A stretch of 64,000 nucleotides of DNA from Pyricularia pennisetigena (Eukaryota > Ascomycota > Sordariomycetes > Magnaporthales > Pyriculariaceae): positions 1,988,269 to 2,052,268 of the forward strand of contig NC_043741.1 in assembly GCF_004337985.1 (NCBI RefSeq). Reading direction: 5' to 3'. The notes below the pieces were generated by a model, which was not told the DNA's origin, did not search any database, and saw nothing but the letters and a program-made list of their open reading frames with translations. The position numbers were made by a program, and so were the translations under genes. Shown piece after piece: positions 43,726 through 54,468 of this stretch. The first letter of the stretch is position 1; each line of letters starts with the position of its first letter.

Positions 43726-46206
43726 TTAGTTTTCCTCAGAGTCAGAGCTCGCAAACATATCCATTGCCCGCATGCGTTTCTTAGGGTTGACCGCCGCAGC
43801 TGACATCTGAAAACCACCCACAGATTTGGTGACCTGTTGTGATTCGTGTACCCCAGATCTACCGGGTGACTGCATGGCTGCGTCACCATCTGTCTTGGCA
43901 TCCCCATCCTCTTCCATGGAGAGCCCTGCCATGCCCTCGCTAATCATGGGTTCTCCGTCGATATCTTCTCCATCCAACACGTCGAGGTCCACGTCTTCGT
44001 CGTCCGTATATTCGAGATAGGCTTCACCATCGAGGTCTCTCTCGCCATCAAGAACAGAGCTGCTGCCCACCAGACCAGGATTATCGGCACTGGCCTCGCC
44101 TGTAACAGCCTTGGGCACCGTCTTCCACTTGTTCTTCTTGCCCAGCGCTTCTTCGGCTTCCTTGGCCTCTTTCTGCTGTTGCACCAGCGCTAGAGCGGGC
44201 GGGTTCTCGAAGCTGTCGACGAAGAAGGCCTGCGACTCTGCAGGGAAAACGCACCAACCCTCCCAGTGACCCAGTACCAGTCCTACGCTACGTTTCCATT
44301 TCTCCGCTCTGAGACGGCCCCACCCCATTTTCTCTGGCACCATTCCGAGGCCCTCACAGACCTTGCGGTTCCGCAAGGCAGCTTCAAAATGCTGTCGGTA
44401 GCGCCAAGCGTGGCGTATCCCACTTGTTGATGAAGACGATAGTATGTCGCTGATAACATAAAGCCCTATTAGTTTCGAGGTACTTAGATCCTGGGGCTCG
44501 TTGGGCGCTTTGGAATCGGGTGCCGGCGACAAAGCCTTCGTGTCTTGAGCTCTGTCGCTTTGGTTTGGCTTGTAATTAGGGTTCGCAGAAGAGAATGCAA
44601 AAGGCTTTTCGACATTCGACACGATAAGGTCCGTGATTTCATCAGTTCCTCTGCTGGCGTGAGTGATGGCAAACGTGGTCACTCTGGCAATATCTCCTTT
44701 TCGTAGCTTGGACAATGTGGTCGGAAGGCGTGCCAGTAGGTGAACCAGCTTTGCTTTCTCCAGTGGACTGAGAACGTTCTCTTCCTGCTCGTTTCCAGTG
44801 GCTCCCACGCCAGGGCCACCCTCTCCGGGTTTGCCAATATGCTCATCGTAAAAGTCATCGTCGTCCGAGGAGTTGTACTCTGAGTCTGATACGAACTCAT
44901 CTACACCTGCCGTGTACTCGTAGGAGAGTGGCTGGTCCGGTAACTTCCAAGCACTCCCACCTTCGAAGAGCGGCACAAACTTGCCCTTGCCCCTTTGTGT
45001 CTTGGCACCAGTGATGACTTCCCAAAGCCTATAACGGTACCATACCCCGCCCTCGCTTCGCGCGTCCCAGATCCAAGCCCATTTCTCTTCGCGTTGAACG
45101 TCAGGTCTCGACATTAGCAGCGCCTCGAACTCGGGCCCATGCTCCAGGATAGACTCCACTACCATGTGGATAGTGCGTAGCATCTGTATATCTTTGGGTG
45201 GTCGCACCGGTACGTGCATTACTCCAGCGCGATTTACCGGACCGCCCACTTGAGTGCCATAAGACGTGGGCGGCGCGAAGCCCCGACCCCTGCCTCTGTA
45301 TGATGATCTATCTTTCGGCTGGGAAACCGGCTTGGCCCCGAATGGGTGAGACGAATGCGAAATCGTCTGAGCTGTGACAAGGGAGCTTGAGATGGCAGCT
45401 GAGGAGAGGTGCCTATGGAGTGACAGATAGAACCCAAATCCGAGGTAACGATTTTGTAACGTACTGACTGCAGAGTCGATTTCTGTGGCCGCTGTCTCGG
45501 GGGAGAGTGTTACAATAGCGGTGGATGATTTTCTTTCTGTGTTTATTGGTCCAGCCGGCGGCAGGAACTTGATATTCTCGACGTTGAGACTGGCCGGTAT
45601 GAGAGACTTGATCAGAGACTGGGATGAGCCCGGTGGCAAGTTGGACAAGCGCAAGGTCGGCTTAGAGACGGCCTTCTCCTCAGCCCTGTCAGATGCAAGA
45701 GCTTCGGCTTCATCTTCGCTGTTGTCAAAGGCCTTGGCAATCCTTCGGCTGATGTTGTCATGTTCCCCCGCGCCCGGTCGTCCACGTCCTACAGCGCCCT
45801 CCCCACGCTCCCCTCTATCAGAAAAGCCGTCGAAAGTTCGTTTCCTCCCAAAGCTCGTCGGCAACGGCCCCAAAGATCCGGGCCCGCTCTTTGGTGGTGG
45901 CAAACCAGATTGGACGCCAAAGTGTCGCTTGCCTGTCCCGGCACCGAACCCCTGGGGCCGGTCGGAGACATTCGTTAACCGGTCGTGTCTACTAGGAGGG
46001 AATCGGTTGTCACGGGAGTTGTCGCGGTCACTGTCGCGGTCGAAGCTTTTCACAAAGTCCTCTAGAACAGCTGCCGTCTCGGCCTCCTCGCGCCGCCGCT
46101 TGGCTTCGGCCTCTTCCCGTTGGCGCTCAAAAACTGACTTTTTGGTCGGCTTCTGCAATTTTGCTTCGATGTTTGGGAACTCGGCGAACTTCTTTGACGA
46201 AGACAT
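43726..46206 (-). CDS. U2 snRNP-associated SURP-domain protein (U2SURP/SR140-like)
   Basis: A single 826-codon frame. The N-terminal 60 residues are a charged helix (SVFERQREEAEAKRRREE). An RRM-like fold is at about 178-265, beginning KPTLRLSNLPPG. A SURP module at about 337-395 holds TIHMVVESILEHGPEFEALL and WYRYRLWEVI. A CID domain at about 475-665 starts LSPLEKAKLVHLLARLP and contains LIGLYVISDIL. The order RRM, SURP, CID is that of human U2SURP (SR140). An acidic tail ends MDMFASSDSEEN. It should act in the nucleus with the U2 snRNP in branch-site recognition. The G-patch and RS tail of the animal protein are not evident. Family call is good by domain order. Confidence 0.9.
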   Translation of the reverse strand: MSSSKKFAEFPNIEAKLQKPTKKSVFERQREEAEAKRRREEAETAAVLEDFVKSFDRDSDRDNSRDNRFPPSRHDRLTNVSDRPQGFGAGTGKRHFGVQSGLPPPKSGPGSLGPLPTSFGRKRTFDGFSDRGERGEGAVGRGRPGAGEHDNISRRIAKAFDNSEDEAEALASDRAEEKAVSKPTLRLSNLPPGSSQSLIKSLIPASLNVENIKFLPPAGPINTERKSSTAIVTLSPETAATEIDSAVSTLQNRYLGFGFYLSLHRHLSSAAISSSLVTAQTISHSSHPFGAKPVSQPKDRSSYRGRGRGFAPPTSYGTQVGGPVNRAGVMHVPVRPPKDIQMLRTIHMVVESILEHGPEFEALLMSRPDVQREEKWAWIWDARSEGGVWYRYRLWEVITGAKTQRGKGKFVPLFEGGSAWKLPDQPLSYEYTAGVDEFVSDSEYNSSDDDDFYDEHIGKPGEGGPGVGATGNEQEENVLSPLEKAKLVHLLARLPTTLSKLRKGDIARVTTFAITHASRGTDEITDLIVSNVEKPFAFSSANPNYKPNQSDRAQDTKALSPAPDSKAPNEPQDLSTSKLIGLYVISDILSSSSTSGIRHAWRYRQHFEAALRNRKVCEGLGMVPEKMGWGRLRAEKWKRSVGLVLGHWEGWCVFPAESQAFFVDSFENPPALALVQQQKEAKEAEEALGKKNKWKTVPKAVTGEASADNPGLVGSSSVLDGERDLDGEAYLEYTDDEDVDLDVLDGEDIDGEPMISEGMAGLSMEEDGDAKTDGDAAMQSPGRSGVHESQQVTKSVGGFQMSAAAVNPKKRMRAMDMFASSDSEEN

Positions 46207-47546
46207 GTCCGGTCAGGTGTATGGCTGGGTCATGTTCTGTAATTGGATCGAGTCAATTTTCGTGACTATGAATCTTTAACTATCATTTCAGAATGCTCAT
46301 GTTCCAAGGTGATTCGTATATCTTGTTAACGACAATTGAATGCATCTTCCTCAAACTCCTAAGTCACAATCATGTCAGGCGCGTGCAGATGTGGGACATA
46401 CTGGCCAATAGGACTGCTGAAATATGGAAGGTGCTGCTCCACTGTGCAGATCCGNNNNNNNNNNNNNNNNNNNCCCCCCCGGAGCTAGAGCGGGCTTTCT
46501 GTTGAATTCTTCACGCAACTTGGCTGTTTTAGTCTGTTCAGGTACCTGTCAGGCTAATCTATCTCTTCATTCACATCTACATGTAATTCTCCCGTCTACG
46601 ACTCAAGTCTGGATTTACCAATTACCTTCAATACCAGGCTTTGGACCTTTTGGTCCTCGTTGAAGCCCTCTATAGCGTACCTGTATTATACTTCAACAGT
46701 TAATCATCGAGGAACGGTTTTTACTCAGGGATTCGCATGTGCCGAAAAGATGCACCTCGAGGAATAAGCATGCATGAGACTCGTTATTTACTCTCTAATG
46801 CCCCAAGGCCTTTTTTTAGGAACTTCATGACATGGAATACTTCACACCAACCTCTTGGCCGTTACAAAAAAAGAACGCCATGACTACGGAGCATAACCTC
46901 CCAAGTCTAGATGCGGAGCGATCTGCAGTAGTGCTTAGGTTTTTGGTGAAGCACATGCCATGATATCAATCTAGCATAGTCGGGTTTTGCTTGTCTCCCA
47001 GACTGTCGAGCTTGACTTGTCGGTGGAGTCAACTAAATGGCGTCCGCACGCATCACGATGGATACCCACCCACCAGTGAATCCCAATACCAAAGTCTGCC
47101 CAGTTACCCACGCCGGCTACGGAGCGGGGCTTCTTGGGAGCTGATGAAATCGCCCGACTGACACGGATTTAAGATTCACAAATTTCCTCTTTTTTCCCTC
47201 CCTCTCTTTCTCCGGATCAGCAGTCGACAAAGCGATTCCTCTTTTACTGCTATTCTTGTCTCAGGCCTGAGTCCAGAATCTGCAGAAAATTGAGCCTCAG
47301 CCTCCTCGTTCCTAGCTTTGACGCGTCTGGCAGGAATACATTCAACTGAAACAGCCCAACAGTCTGCCGTGCCGCTACCGGATAACGGAAAACCACACAG
47401 ACCGCCTTGTTCCAGCGCGATTTCATTGCGCTGAGCTAAGCCAACTGGCGATCACACATACACACACACGCACGAAGGAGATAGTCATCCTTCTTAAGGC
47501 CTTGAAACCCCAAGCTTTACCTTGCATCTTCCATCCTTTCTTTACC
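46207..47546. other. Divergent intergenic region with assembly gap
   Basis: Lies between the start codons of the U2SURP-like gene (-) and the FAD oxidase (+), so both promoters are here. The right part (47170-47470) is C/T-rich, as expected of the oxidase leader. A 19-N gap interrupts it. No gene is seen. Confidence 0.55.
46455..46473. other. Assembly gap (19 N) followed by seven C
   Basis: Nineteen N directly followed by CCCCCCC. The position beside a homopolymer suggests a sequencing stop at a C/G tract rather than a missing gene. Confidence 0.98.
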
Positions 47547-49051
47547 ATGTCAAGCAAATCATCTTCCCCTAATCAACAATTCAACCCCCCTTCATCCATC
47601 CTGATCGTTGGTTCGGGAGTTTTTGGCCTAGGGACGGCATATGCTCTCGCCCGCCGCGATGCCTTTTCCAACACCGCCATAACTGTTCTTGACCGCTCGG
47701 TGGATGAAGCCTTGTTCCCATCGCGAGATGCCTCGAGTGTTGATACTTCTCGCATAATTCGCGCCGATTATGCTGATCCTGCATATGCTGCTCTAGCTGC
47801 TGAAGCTCAGCATGAATGGCGGAAGCAAGGAGATAATGACCTTGGCGGCCAAGGGAGATACAGTGAAAGTGGTCTGGTGTTGGTCGTTGACAGTGTTCCT
47901 TCCAGCACTGTAGCCAAGAAAGATGGCGCTTATTACTGCAAGCAGAGCTGGGAGAACGTCAATGCCATGGCAAAAAAGGACCCATCGCTTCAAGGAAAGC
48001 TCAAACTCCTGCCCAATATCGAGGCTATTCGAGAAGCCGTTGGCACTGGCCACGTCAACTCAGGTGTTTGGGGTTACCAAAATCTCAACTCTGGGTGGGC
48101 TGATGCAGACCGTTCCATGCAATGGCTTCTGCGCAAAGTCAAGGAGACTGGACGAGTCAAATTCGTGTCAGGCACCGCAACCAGCCTGACCCGCAACGGC
48201 AAAAAGATTACAGGGGTGAAGCTCTCTGACGACAGGCAGCTCTCGGCCGATCTGGTTGTTCTCGCAACAGGGGCCTGGACAGGTGGATTGGTGGACCTGG
48301 CAGGCCGTGCAGCCGCGACAGCCCAGGTGCTCGCGTACTTGGACATCACGGACGAGGAGCAAGCCGCGTTGGCTAAAATGCCCGTCTACCTCAATTTTGG
48401 TTCTGGACTCTTCATCATCCCGCCAGCAAACAACGTCCTCAAAGTTGCCCGACACGAGTACGGTTACCTCAACCCTACTACTACCGCGACACCTTTGCGC
48501 TCTGGAATGGCATCGAATGCGCCTTACACCGTTTCTTTGCCGCCAGTTGACGTGGCAGAAGCTTTCCAAGATATTCCTCAGCAAAGCAAGGAAGCCTTAC
48601 GTTCGGCATTGAGGGACATGGTCCCGATCCCTGCTATTCACGACCGGCCCTTCACTTCAACTCGCGTATGCTGGTACACCGATACAAAGTCGGGTGATTT
48701 CATCATCGACTATCATCCTGAGTGGGAAGGTCTTTTCCTCGCCACCGGTGGTAGCGGCCACGGGTTCAAGGTGCGTAAAAAATCGGCACGCAATGTTCAT
48801 CAAAGATAGTTTGCCTGTTTGACTAATTCCTTTGGTGCGGATTCTAGTTCTTGCCAGTTCTGGGAGAACGTATAGCCGACTGTATCGCATATGATCGCCC
48901 CTCAGCATTCGCGGACAAATGGGCATTCAATACTCTGCCTGATAGCGTCCGCTGGGACCAGGTTTGCACAGAGGACGGCAGCCGTGCTGGCCAGGCTGGT
49001 CGCTACTTTAAAGAGGAAATGGCAAAGTCGACAAAAGCATCAAAGTTATAA
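47547..49051 (+). CDS. Peroxisomal FAD-dependent amine/amino-acid oxidase
   Basis: An oxidase of the DAO/monomeric sarcosine oxidase superfamily, which oxidises secondary amines such as saccharopine, pipecolate or fructosyl amino acids and yields hydrogen peroxide. Exons 47547-48770 and 48848-49051 join to 475 residues. The start ATG gives MSSKSSS; the frame runs upstream only from a TTG. An FAD-binding Rossmann motif (ILIVGSGVFGLGTAYAL) lies near residue 18. SRIIRADYADPAYAALA and the GGSGHGFKFLPVLGE signature at the splice junction are typical of fructosyl-amino-acid/L-pipecolate oxidases. The last three residues are SKL, a canonical PTS1 signal, so it should enter peroxisomes, where catalase can remove its peroxide. 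Exact substrate is not resolved: saccharopine oxidase and amadoriase are the best alternatives. Confidence 0.9.
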
Positions 49052-49754
49052 CATCATTGGGCACAAGAACGATATACTGACGCAATGTGATTCGGCTTCT
49101 CATGGCTATCAACCACCTGAGTAGTCGTCGCCGGTAACTGGCTAATTAATGGTAATTAGAACCATCACCACACGCAACCGAAGTCCACGAAGCAGTAGTG
49201 CTTGTAAAGCCGTACCCTCGCCATTACGCCTTGTCCAGGCAGCTCAAAATGTTACCCAGGAGTTACGCACACATAAGTGCTTGGGACACTGTACGTGAAA
49301 GAATGCTCAAGCAGAGCAGACGCCATCGACGCCTTCCATCCAATCTTGGTTGATCCCCCCAGGCCCTAGTCATGAGTCGCCTGCATATTAAAAGACGACA
49401 ATTCTCACAACCTGCGCAATCTTGCCGCCGAGCGCCCCTCATGAGGAGCAAAACTCTAAAAAAAAAAAAAAAAGTGAGTTGTCGCGAAAAACCATCCGTG
49501 AGAATCATTTTTTTGTCCGCCGAAATAAAATGTGTGATGCCATCCTTGGAGGCCATCCCCTCTGAACGCCAATGCAATGCTCATGAAAAAGAGTAAAATC
49601 AAAACTCGAAAAATGTCGACAAGGTGTTACAGGCAGGACTGGTCATGACCAGTTGTGTCAATCGACCCAACCAGCCCTGCAGATTTTTTTGGGGTAATTG
49701 CGAGTGCGGGGGGTATTGTGATATCGTGAATTCATCATGGTAAAAGTAGGCTGT
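49052..49754. other. Convergent 3' region, oxidase / TBP
   Basis: 700 bases between two convergent stop codons. It holds a 16-A run (49458-49473) and no recognised gene. Confidence 0.6.
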
Positions 49755-50634
49755 TCAGACTTTGCGGAAGTCTTGCAGCACAGGGTAGATCATCTCGAAA
49801 GCTTGATATATCTCCTCGCGCACCTTGGCGCCAGTCAGAACAATTTTGCCACTGACGAAGATTAGAAGAACGATCTTAGGCTTGATCATGCGGTAGATAA
49901 GACCAGGGAACAACTCAGGCTCGTAGGAACTGAAGTTGTGGTGACGCGAGGCAAGACCCTCCAACCGAATGGGGAATTTGATGTCGCACGAGCCCACGAT
50001 GTTCTGAATCTTGAAGTCGGTAAACTTGGCGTTGAAGCCGAGCTTCTGGATAATACGAGCGTACTTCCGAGACGCAAGCTTCGAATCGTCCTCAGACTTG
50101 GCGCCGGTGACGACCATCTTGCCAGAGGCAAAGATCAAAGCCGTGGTCTTTGGCTCACGGATACGCATAATAACAGCAGCGAAACGCTACTCAGGTTAGC
50201 CCAAGCTCCCACAGATGTGTGTTCTGCAGGGGAGCAAGATGTACCTTGGGGTTATACTCTGCGTTCCGGGCGTGAAGTGCAATCGTCTTCAGGTCCAGTC
50301 GGCAATCCAGGTTCACGGTCGCTACGATGTTTCTATCATAACGTCAGAGGATGTTTACAAAGGACCAGAAATGTGAATGAACTCACTGTAGCGTCGGTGT
50401 CAATCCACTCCCAGTCTGGGTTGCGGCAGGCGTTGCTGCTGGAGTCGCGGGAGTCACCCCAGTGCCATTTGCGGCTTGAGACCCCAGCGGAGCGCCATTG
50501 GCGGCTGGCCGCTGGCCGTTGGCATCATTCGGAGGCGTGAGCTCCCCATGACCTCCAGGGAAGGAGAGAGAGCCGGGTGCAGTGAAGGCCTTAGCCTGTG
50601 CCGCATTCGATGGGTGTGTTTGAATACCCTCCAT
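49755..50634 (-). CDS. SPT15: TATA-binding protein (TBP)
   Basis: The general transcription factor that nucleates TFIID, TFIIIB and SL1-type complexes. Exons 50634-50387, 50332-50245 and 50186-49755 join to 255 residues with exact phase. The N-terminal 80 residues are a variable Pro/Thr/Ala/Gln-rich tail. The core is the two-fold saddle. Repeat 1 starts [20 protein letters not shown], continues [20 protein letters not shown], and contains the [18 protein letters not shown] sheet. Repeat 2 has [39 protein letters not shown] and GKIVLTGAK. The intercalating Phe pairs are present. One difference is LQDFRKV at the end, where LxEFRK is common. Introns of 54 and 58 bases are among the shortest in the window. 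Confidence 0.97.
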
Positions 50635-51372
50635 ATTGATGAAAGAAGGCGACCGTTTAGATGGATCTGAAGATTAAGGATTAGCACAGGGGCCTACAAT
50701 AGCCACTATTACAAGATTGGCGAAAATATACAGCTTCTACGACAAATCGAATGACCACCCAGAAGCCGTGTTATGGCAAGGTGTCAGGAGTCATCTTACC
50801 CAGACGTCGGAGATAAACAAGCTAATGTCTCCCCAACAGTTGTCTGTCCAGAGATGCTTCAGAGGCGATGATGTGTCTCAATCGACGTCCTCTTCGTGGC
50901 GGTTCAGGCGAACAAACAGACCGAGGTCAAGTGAATGTCTCGGTCGACGGGATCTCGGCGGCGGCGGCGATACACGCAAAAGGCACTCGAAGAAAAATCT
51001 TTTTGTGACGACGTCTTGGGTTCACAACTTGGCAGCGAAAGGAAAATGTTCTTCTATTCGTAAGTCGACAACTGCGTCGGTGCTTGACAGCAGATGCGAA
51101 TTGACTTCTTGTGTTTTCTCGACGGGTAAATAAAAGTCGACGTCGAGCAAAGGTAGAGTCTGAACAGCGGATCAGATAACTGTCAGTTCAGGTCTGAGAA
51201 CCTTTGTCGTAGGAGACTATTGCAATAACGTCCTCGTCGACCGGGCAGAAGAGAATTAAATCTAGAGAGTGGCTTGCGCACACACTAATCGCAAGAGCAA
51301 GGGCGAAGAGAGGCTATCTGGGATGCGATGCAATCACTTGCGACGTCGCCCAGGTGAGGTGATGATGAATGA

Positions 51373-51392
51373 TTTTTTTTTTTTTTTTTTTT
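51373..51392 (+). repeat. T homopolymer (20 T)
   Basis: An uninterrupted T run about 740 bases upstream of the TBP start codon; on the TBP strand it reads as poly-A. Confidence 0.9.
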
Positions 51393-53382
51393 GGTGGGAT
51401 AGAGGCGGGGTGAGGGGTCGAGGTGTGTGTGGATATTAGAGAGCGATAAAAAAAAAAATTGACCACGTACGGGATGTCACGAATACGTAGGTCGGTCGGG
51501 GCTTCCGCGCAGCATGCGGTTCAAAATCAGCAGGTGAGGGGAGGACAGCCTTCTTATAATTTTCACACAAGTGCAAGCAGTGGCAACCTAAGGCCTGAGT
51601 TGTCAGCACTGTGTGGCGGTGGGTCAGCTTCTTGGCCGCATCCATCAGTCAACCAGCCAATCAACTGTTCGTAATCTCGCATTAAATCCACATTTGTGTC
51701 ACTTGCTGCCACAGCATTCGACGCTTGCGGGTCTTTTCTGGACAAAGTACCGGTACCTCCTCGGGTCGCACTTGTTCTTTCATCCCTTGTTCGCGCTTCT
51801 TTTCCTAAAATCTTCTTGGACGCCAGGCCTAGCCAACTACCATACCCTTGCCTTATTGTAGCCGTCGGGTTGCAGCCGTTGGGTCTCTGGGGATCAGCCT
51901 GGCCTTCCGGTCAAAATTCGTAATTTCTTTTTTCCCCTACGCCCACCCTCCATCACAAAGCCTGAAACATTCCTGCCGCCTCTGGCCAAACGCTTTCTCT
52001 TTTCGACAAAATTTCGGGTCTGACAATCGAACAAAAAACAAAGACAGAACATGTTCAACTGCGACCTGTTTGTCATGGTCTCTAACGTTATGCGTGGCAT
52101 TCTCGTCAATAAACCACATTCGTGGACCTAATCTTTTGTTTTTCTTTTTCTTTTTCTTTTCCTGATATTCCCTTGTTGCCCAAAAGGGAACAATCCCTTA
52201 TGAAAATGTCAAAGTTTCGGTCGGTTGTCCTAGACCCAACGTGGGTTCAATCAAGCTCGCTCATATACGGTACATATATACCTATACAGCACACTTTTTT
52301 TTTCAGGCGCCCGACGGGCTTTACTTCGTGGTCGTGGCCAACCGCCGATCACCGAACTGCTGCCGGTGCCTCAGACGCCAGTGAAGTCCACGAATCACGC
52401 ATGCAAACTCCAGTTGACGCGATTTCTTCGCCTTTATGCTCAACCCGACCACAGCCGTCCCGCGCCACTTCTAGCACATACAGTATTGCCACAGTCTCGT
52501 ACCGACTCAGGACCGGTTGATGGAAGTTTTTCTTGCCGATAATTGACTGATGGATGGGTTCTGGCTTCCAGAGCATGCGCGACTCAGTGTGACCTTGGTC
52601 CACAAAGTGTTGGTTACCCCCGTTACGCCCAGAATACAATCAAATTTCGATGCGCGTGCAGTCTCCATCACCCACGGCTCAGACTCCAGCGCGCACCAGG
52701 GTTTCCCGCGTTTCACTCCGAGCTTGCCTAGTACAGTAAGCGACTAACAAACAGGTGCTTTACCCTCCCGTTCAAATTGCTCCCAGAAAAATGTCGGCAC
52801 TGTGTAAGATTAAAATTGCTGATGGCAGCCTGAGGCGACGACACCGCCCCATGCTATCTTAACGGAGTACCACCTCACTTGCCCGTCCTCATTTCTTTTG
52901 GCTTCCTTCTGTTTTGTCACCACTAACCAACACTCCATCCATCCCAATGCCACCACCGCTCTCGTCAAGCACTTTCCCTCGATCTCAACCTCTTTCTCAA
53001 TTGCACGACTCATCATCGTCTCATGCCATTAAACAAGCCCTCACATTTACTATTTACGGGTTTTTTTTTTTTTTCTTTTCTTCAAAAATACACCACCAGG
53101 ACAACCAGGAAATCGAGTTCGGCTTTCACCGCAGGCGATTTGCAATCAATCACATGGATCGATCCGCGTCTTGGGGCGAGTGATAAAACTCAGCGCAACC
53201 AGTCTTCAGGGGCATCGCCAGTAGCGTCAATTGTTACCTGACTCCGGAGACTCCAGCAGCCCCTTTTTTGCCCAGCGTTTTACGCTTTCCAGACCCGTCG
53301 CTGTGCAGGGAATAAAGGTCCGGTCGCGGAATTTACACTCGCCCCAAAATTCCAAGTGGAAATGGCACGGGCGCCTGACAGA

Positions 53383-53416
53383 GGTACCGGTACCGGTACA
53401 CATAGGTACTGGTACC
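53383..53416 (+). repeat. GGTACC hexamer array
   Basis: Three adjacent GGTAC(C/A) hexamers, a four-base spacer, then GGTACT and GGTACC. GGTACC is its own reverse complement, so the array could fold or bind a dimeric protein; this is speculation. Confidence 0.8.
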
Positions 53417-54224
53417 AAGCTGCTCCGGTCCGACGCTGGCGCACTGTCACCCCTCATCAATCCCTGTCCGTGCTTGTCTCGCCCCCCATGCCTTGACTCC
53501 CTTGTTTTCCTTTTCTTATGACTCACACACAATCTGCGCACGAATCACATTGCACAATCTGTCCTCGTCCTGTGCCCCTTATTGCTTTTGGAGGCCAACC
53601 ACCTCCAGCTGCTGGAATTTCCCATGTACTGACCCACCCGCGATCATTCTTATGGGATTTACTGGATTTCAGTCGCACAAGCTCGGCCAGACAACAGAAA
53701 TACGTTTTCTTCCTTGTTAATTCCCAGTCTGGAGGGGAGGAGATTAGTTTCAGCCCGTTGACTGCTCCCGTTCTGTCGTCAGTCTTGCCCTCCCTCCCGT
53801 CTGATGAGCCAATCGCGAAAGGTACCACTGGCGTGTTCTATGACCGTGTCGGGCAGCTTATCTGCATGATAGCGTGAAGCAATCAATGCACGTAGTCGGC
53901 GTCTGATTGGCCAAATGTAGCCAGTGATGCCGCCCCCAGCCGGAGGCGGGGATGGTGCAAACTTGACGCATGTTGGCCGGGACATCGCGGCTCATCCATT
54001 TGATGCAAAGGAAAGGAGGCTGGTAATATCGTGCGTCCTAATTCCCTCGTACTGTGTCCATCGTTTATTTAGAGGGCTCCACGGTGACGACTCCTGCTTA
54101 ATGATCAGGTTGCATTTGAGGCACTCGTACATTTCGCGCAGCCTCGCGTCACCAACGCATCATTTTCTTCGCGTTTTCTCTTCGCGCAATTTCACGAATC
54201 CGCGTCTGGCATGCTCCCTCTCTA

Positions 54225-54247
54225 TTTTTTTTTTTTTTTTTTTTTTT
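54225..54247 (+). repeat. T homopolymer (23 T)
   Basis: An uninterrupted T run in the gene-free region, about 220 bases beyond the ETF-QO stop codon. Confidence 0.9.
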
Positions 54248-54468
54248 GGGCCCTCGGCCAAGACTTGGCATCGCTCGTGATGGCGATGGACCCACCGTAT
54301 AACAAGAATAAGAAATGCGTTCGATAAACGAAGGATTTTATTAATCAAGGTCTCACCTGAAAACTGTCAATCTTTGTTTCTATGTCCATTACGTCAAAAG
54401 CAAAAAAGACGGGTTTCACCAATTTGTGATCCATTTAGAGGCACTACAGTGATGAATAATTTTCTACT

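Larger units (their letters stand above)
50635..54468. other. 3.8-kb region without a recognised gene
   Basis: Bounded by the TBP start and the ETF-QO stop. It must hold the TBP promoter. A 20-T run (51373-51392), a 23-T run (54225-54247) and a GGTACC array (53383-53416) are visible. Several open frames of 80-140 codons exist on both strands (for example 50717-51133, 52349-52639, 53779-53985), but none has a recognisable domain, composition or splice context. Pyrimidine-rich plus-strand stretches at 51900-52200 and 52900-53100 look like leaders, so a noncoding transcript or poorly conserved spliced gene cannot be excluded. Confidence 0.5.

Noticed and set aside
46293..46663. Open frames crossing the 19-N gap
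   Set aside because: Same reason as for the larger gap; the flanking translation is not protein-like.
47502..47546. 15-residue N-terminal extension of the oxidase
   Set aside because: It would start at TTG; the ATG at 47547 gives the expected distance to the FAD motif.
50717..51133. 138-codon plus-strand open frame upstream of TBP
   Set aside because: No recognisable domain, no supporting splice structure and biased Ser/Arg/Lys content; probably promoter or leader sequence.
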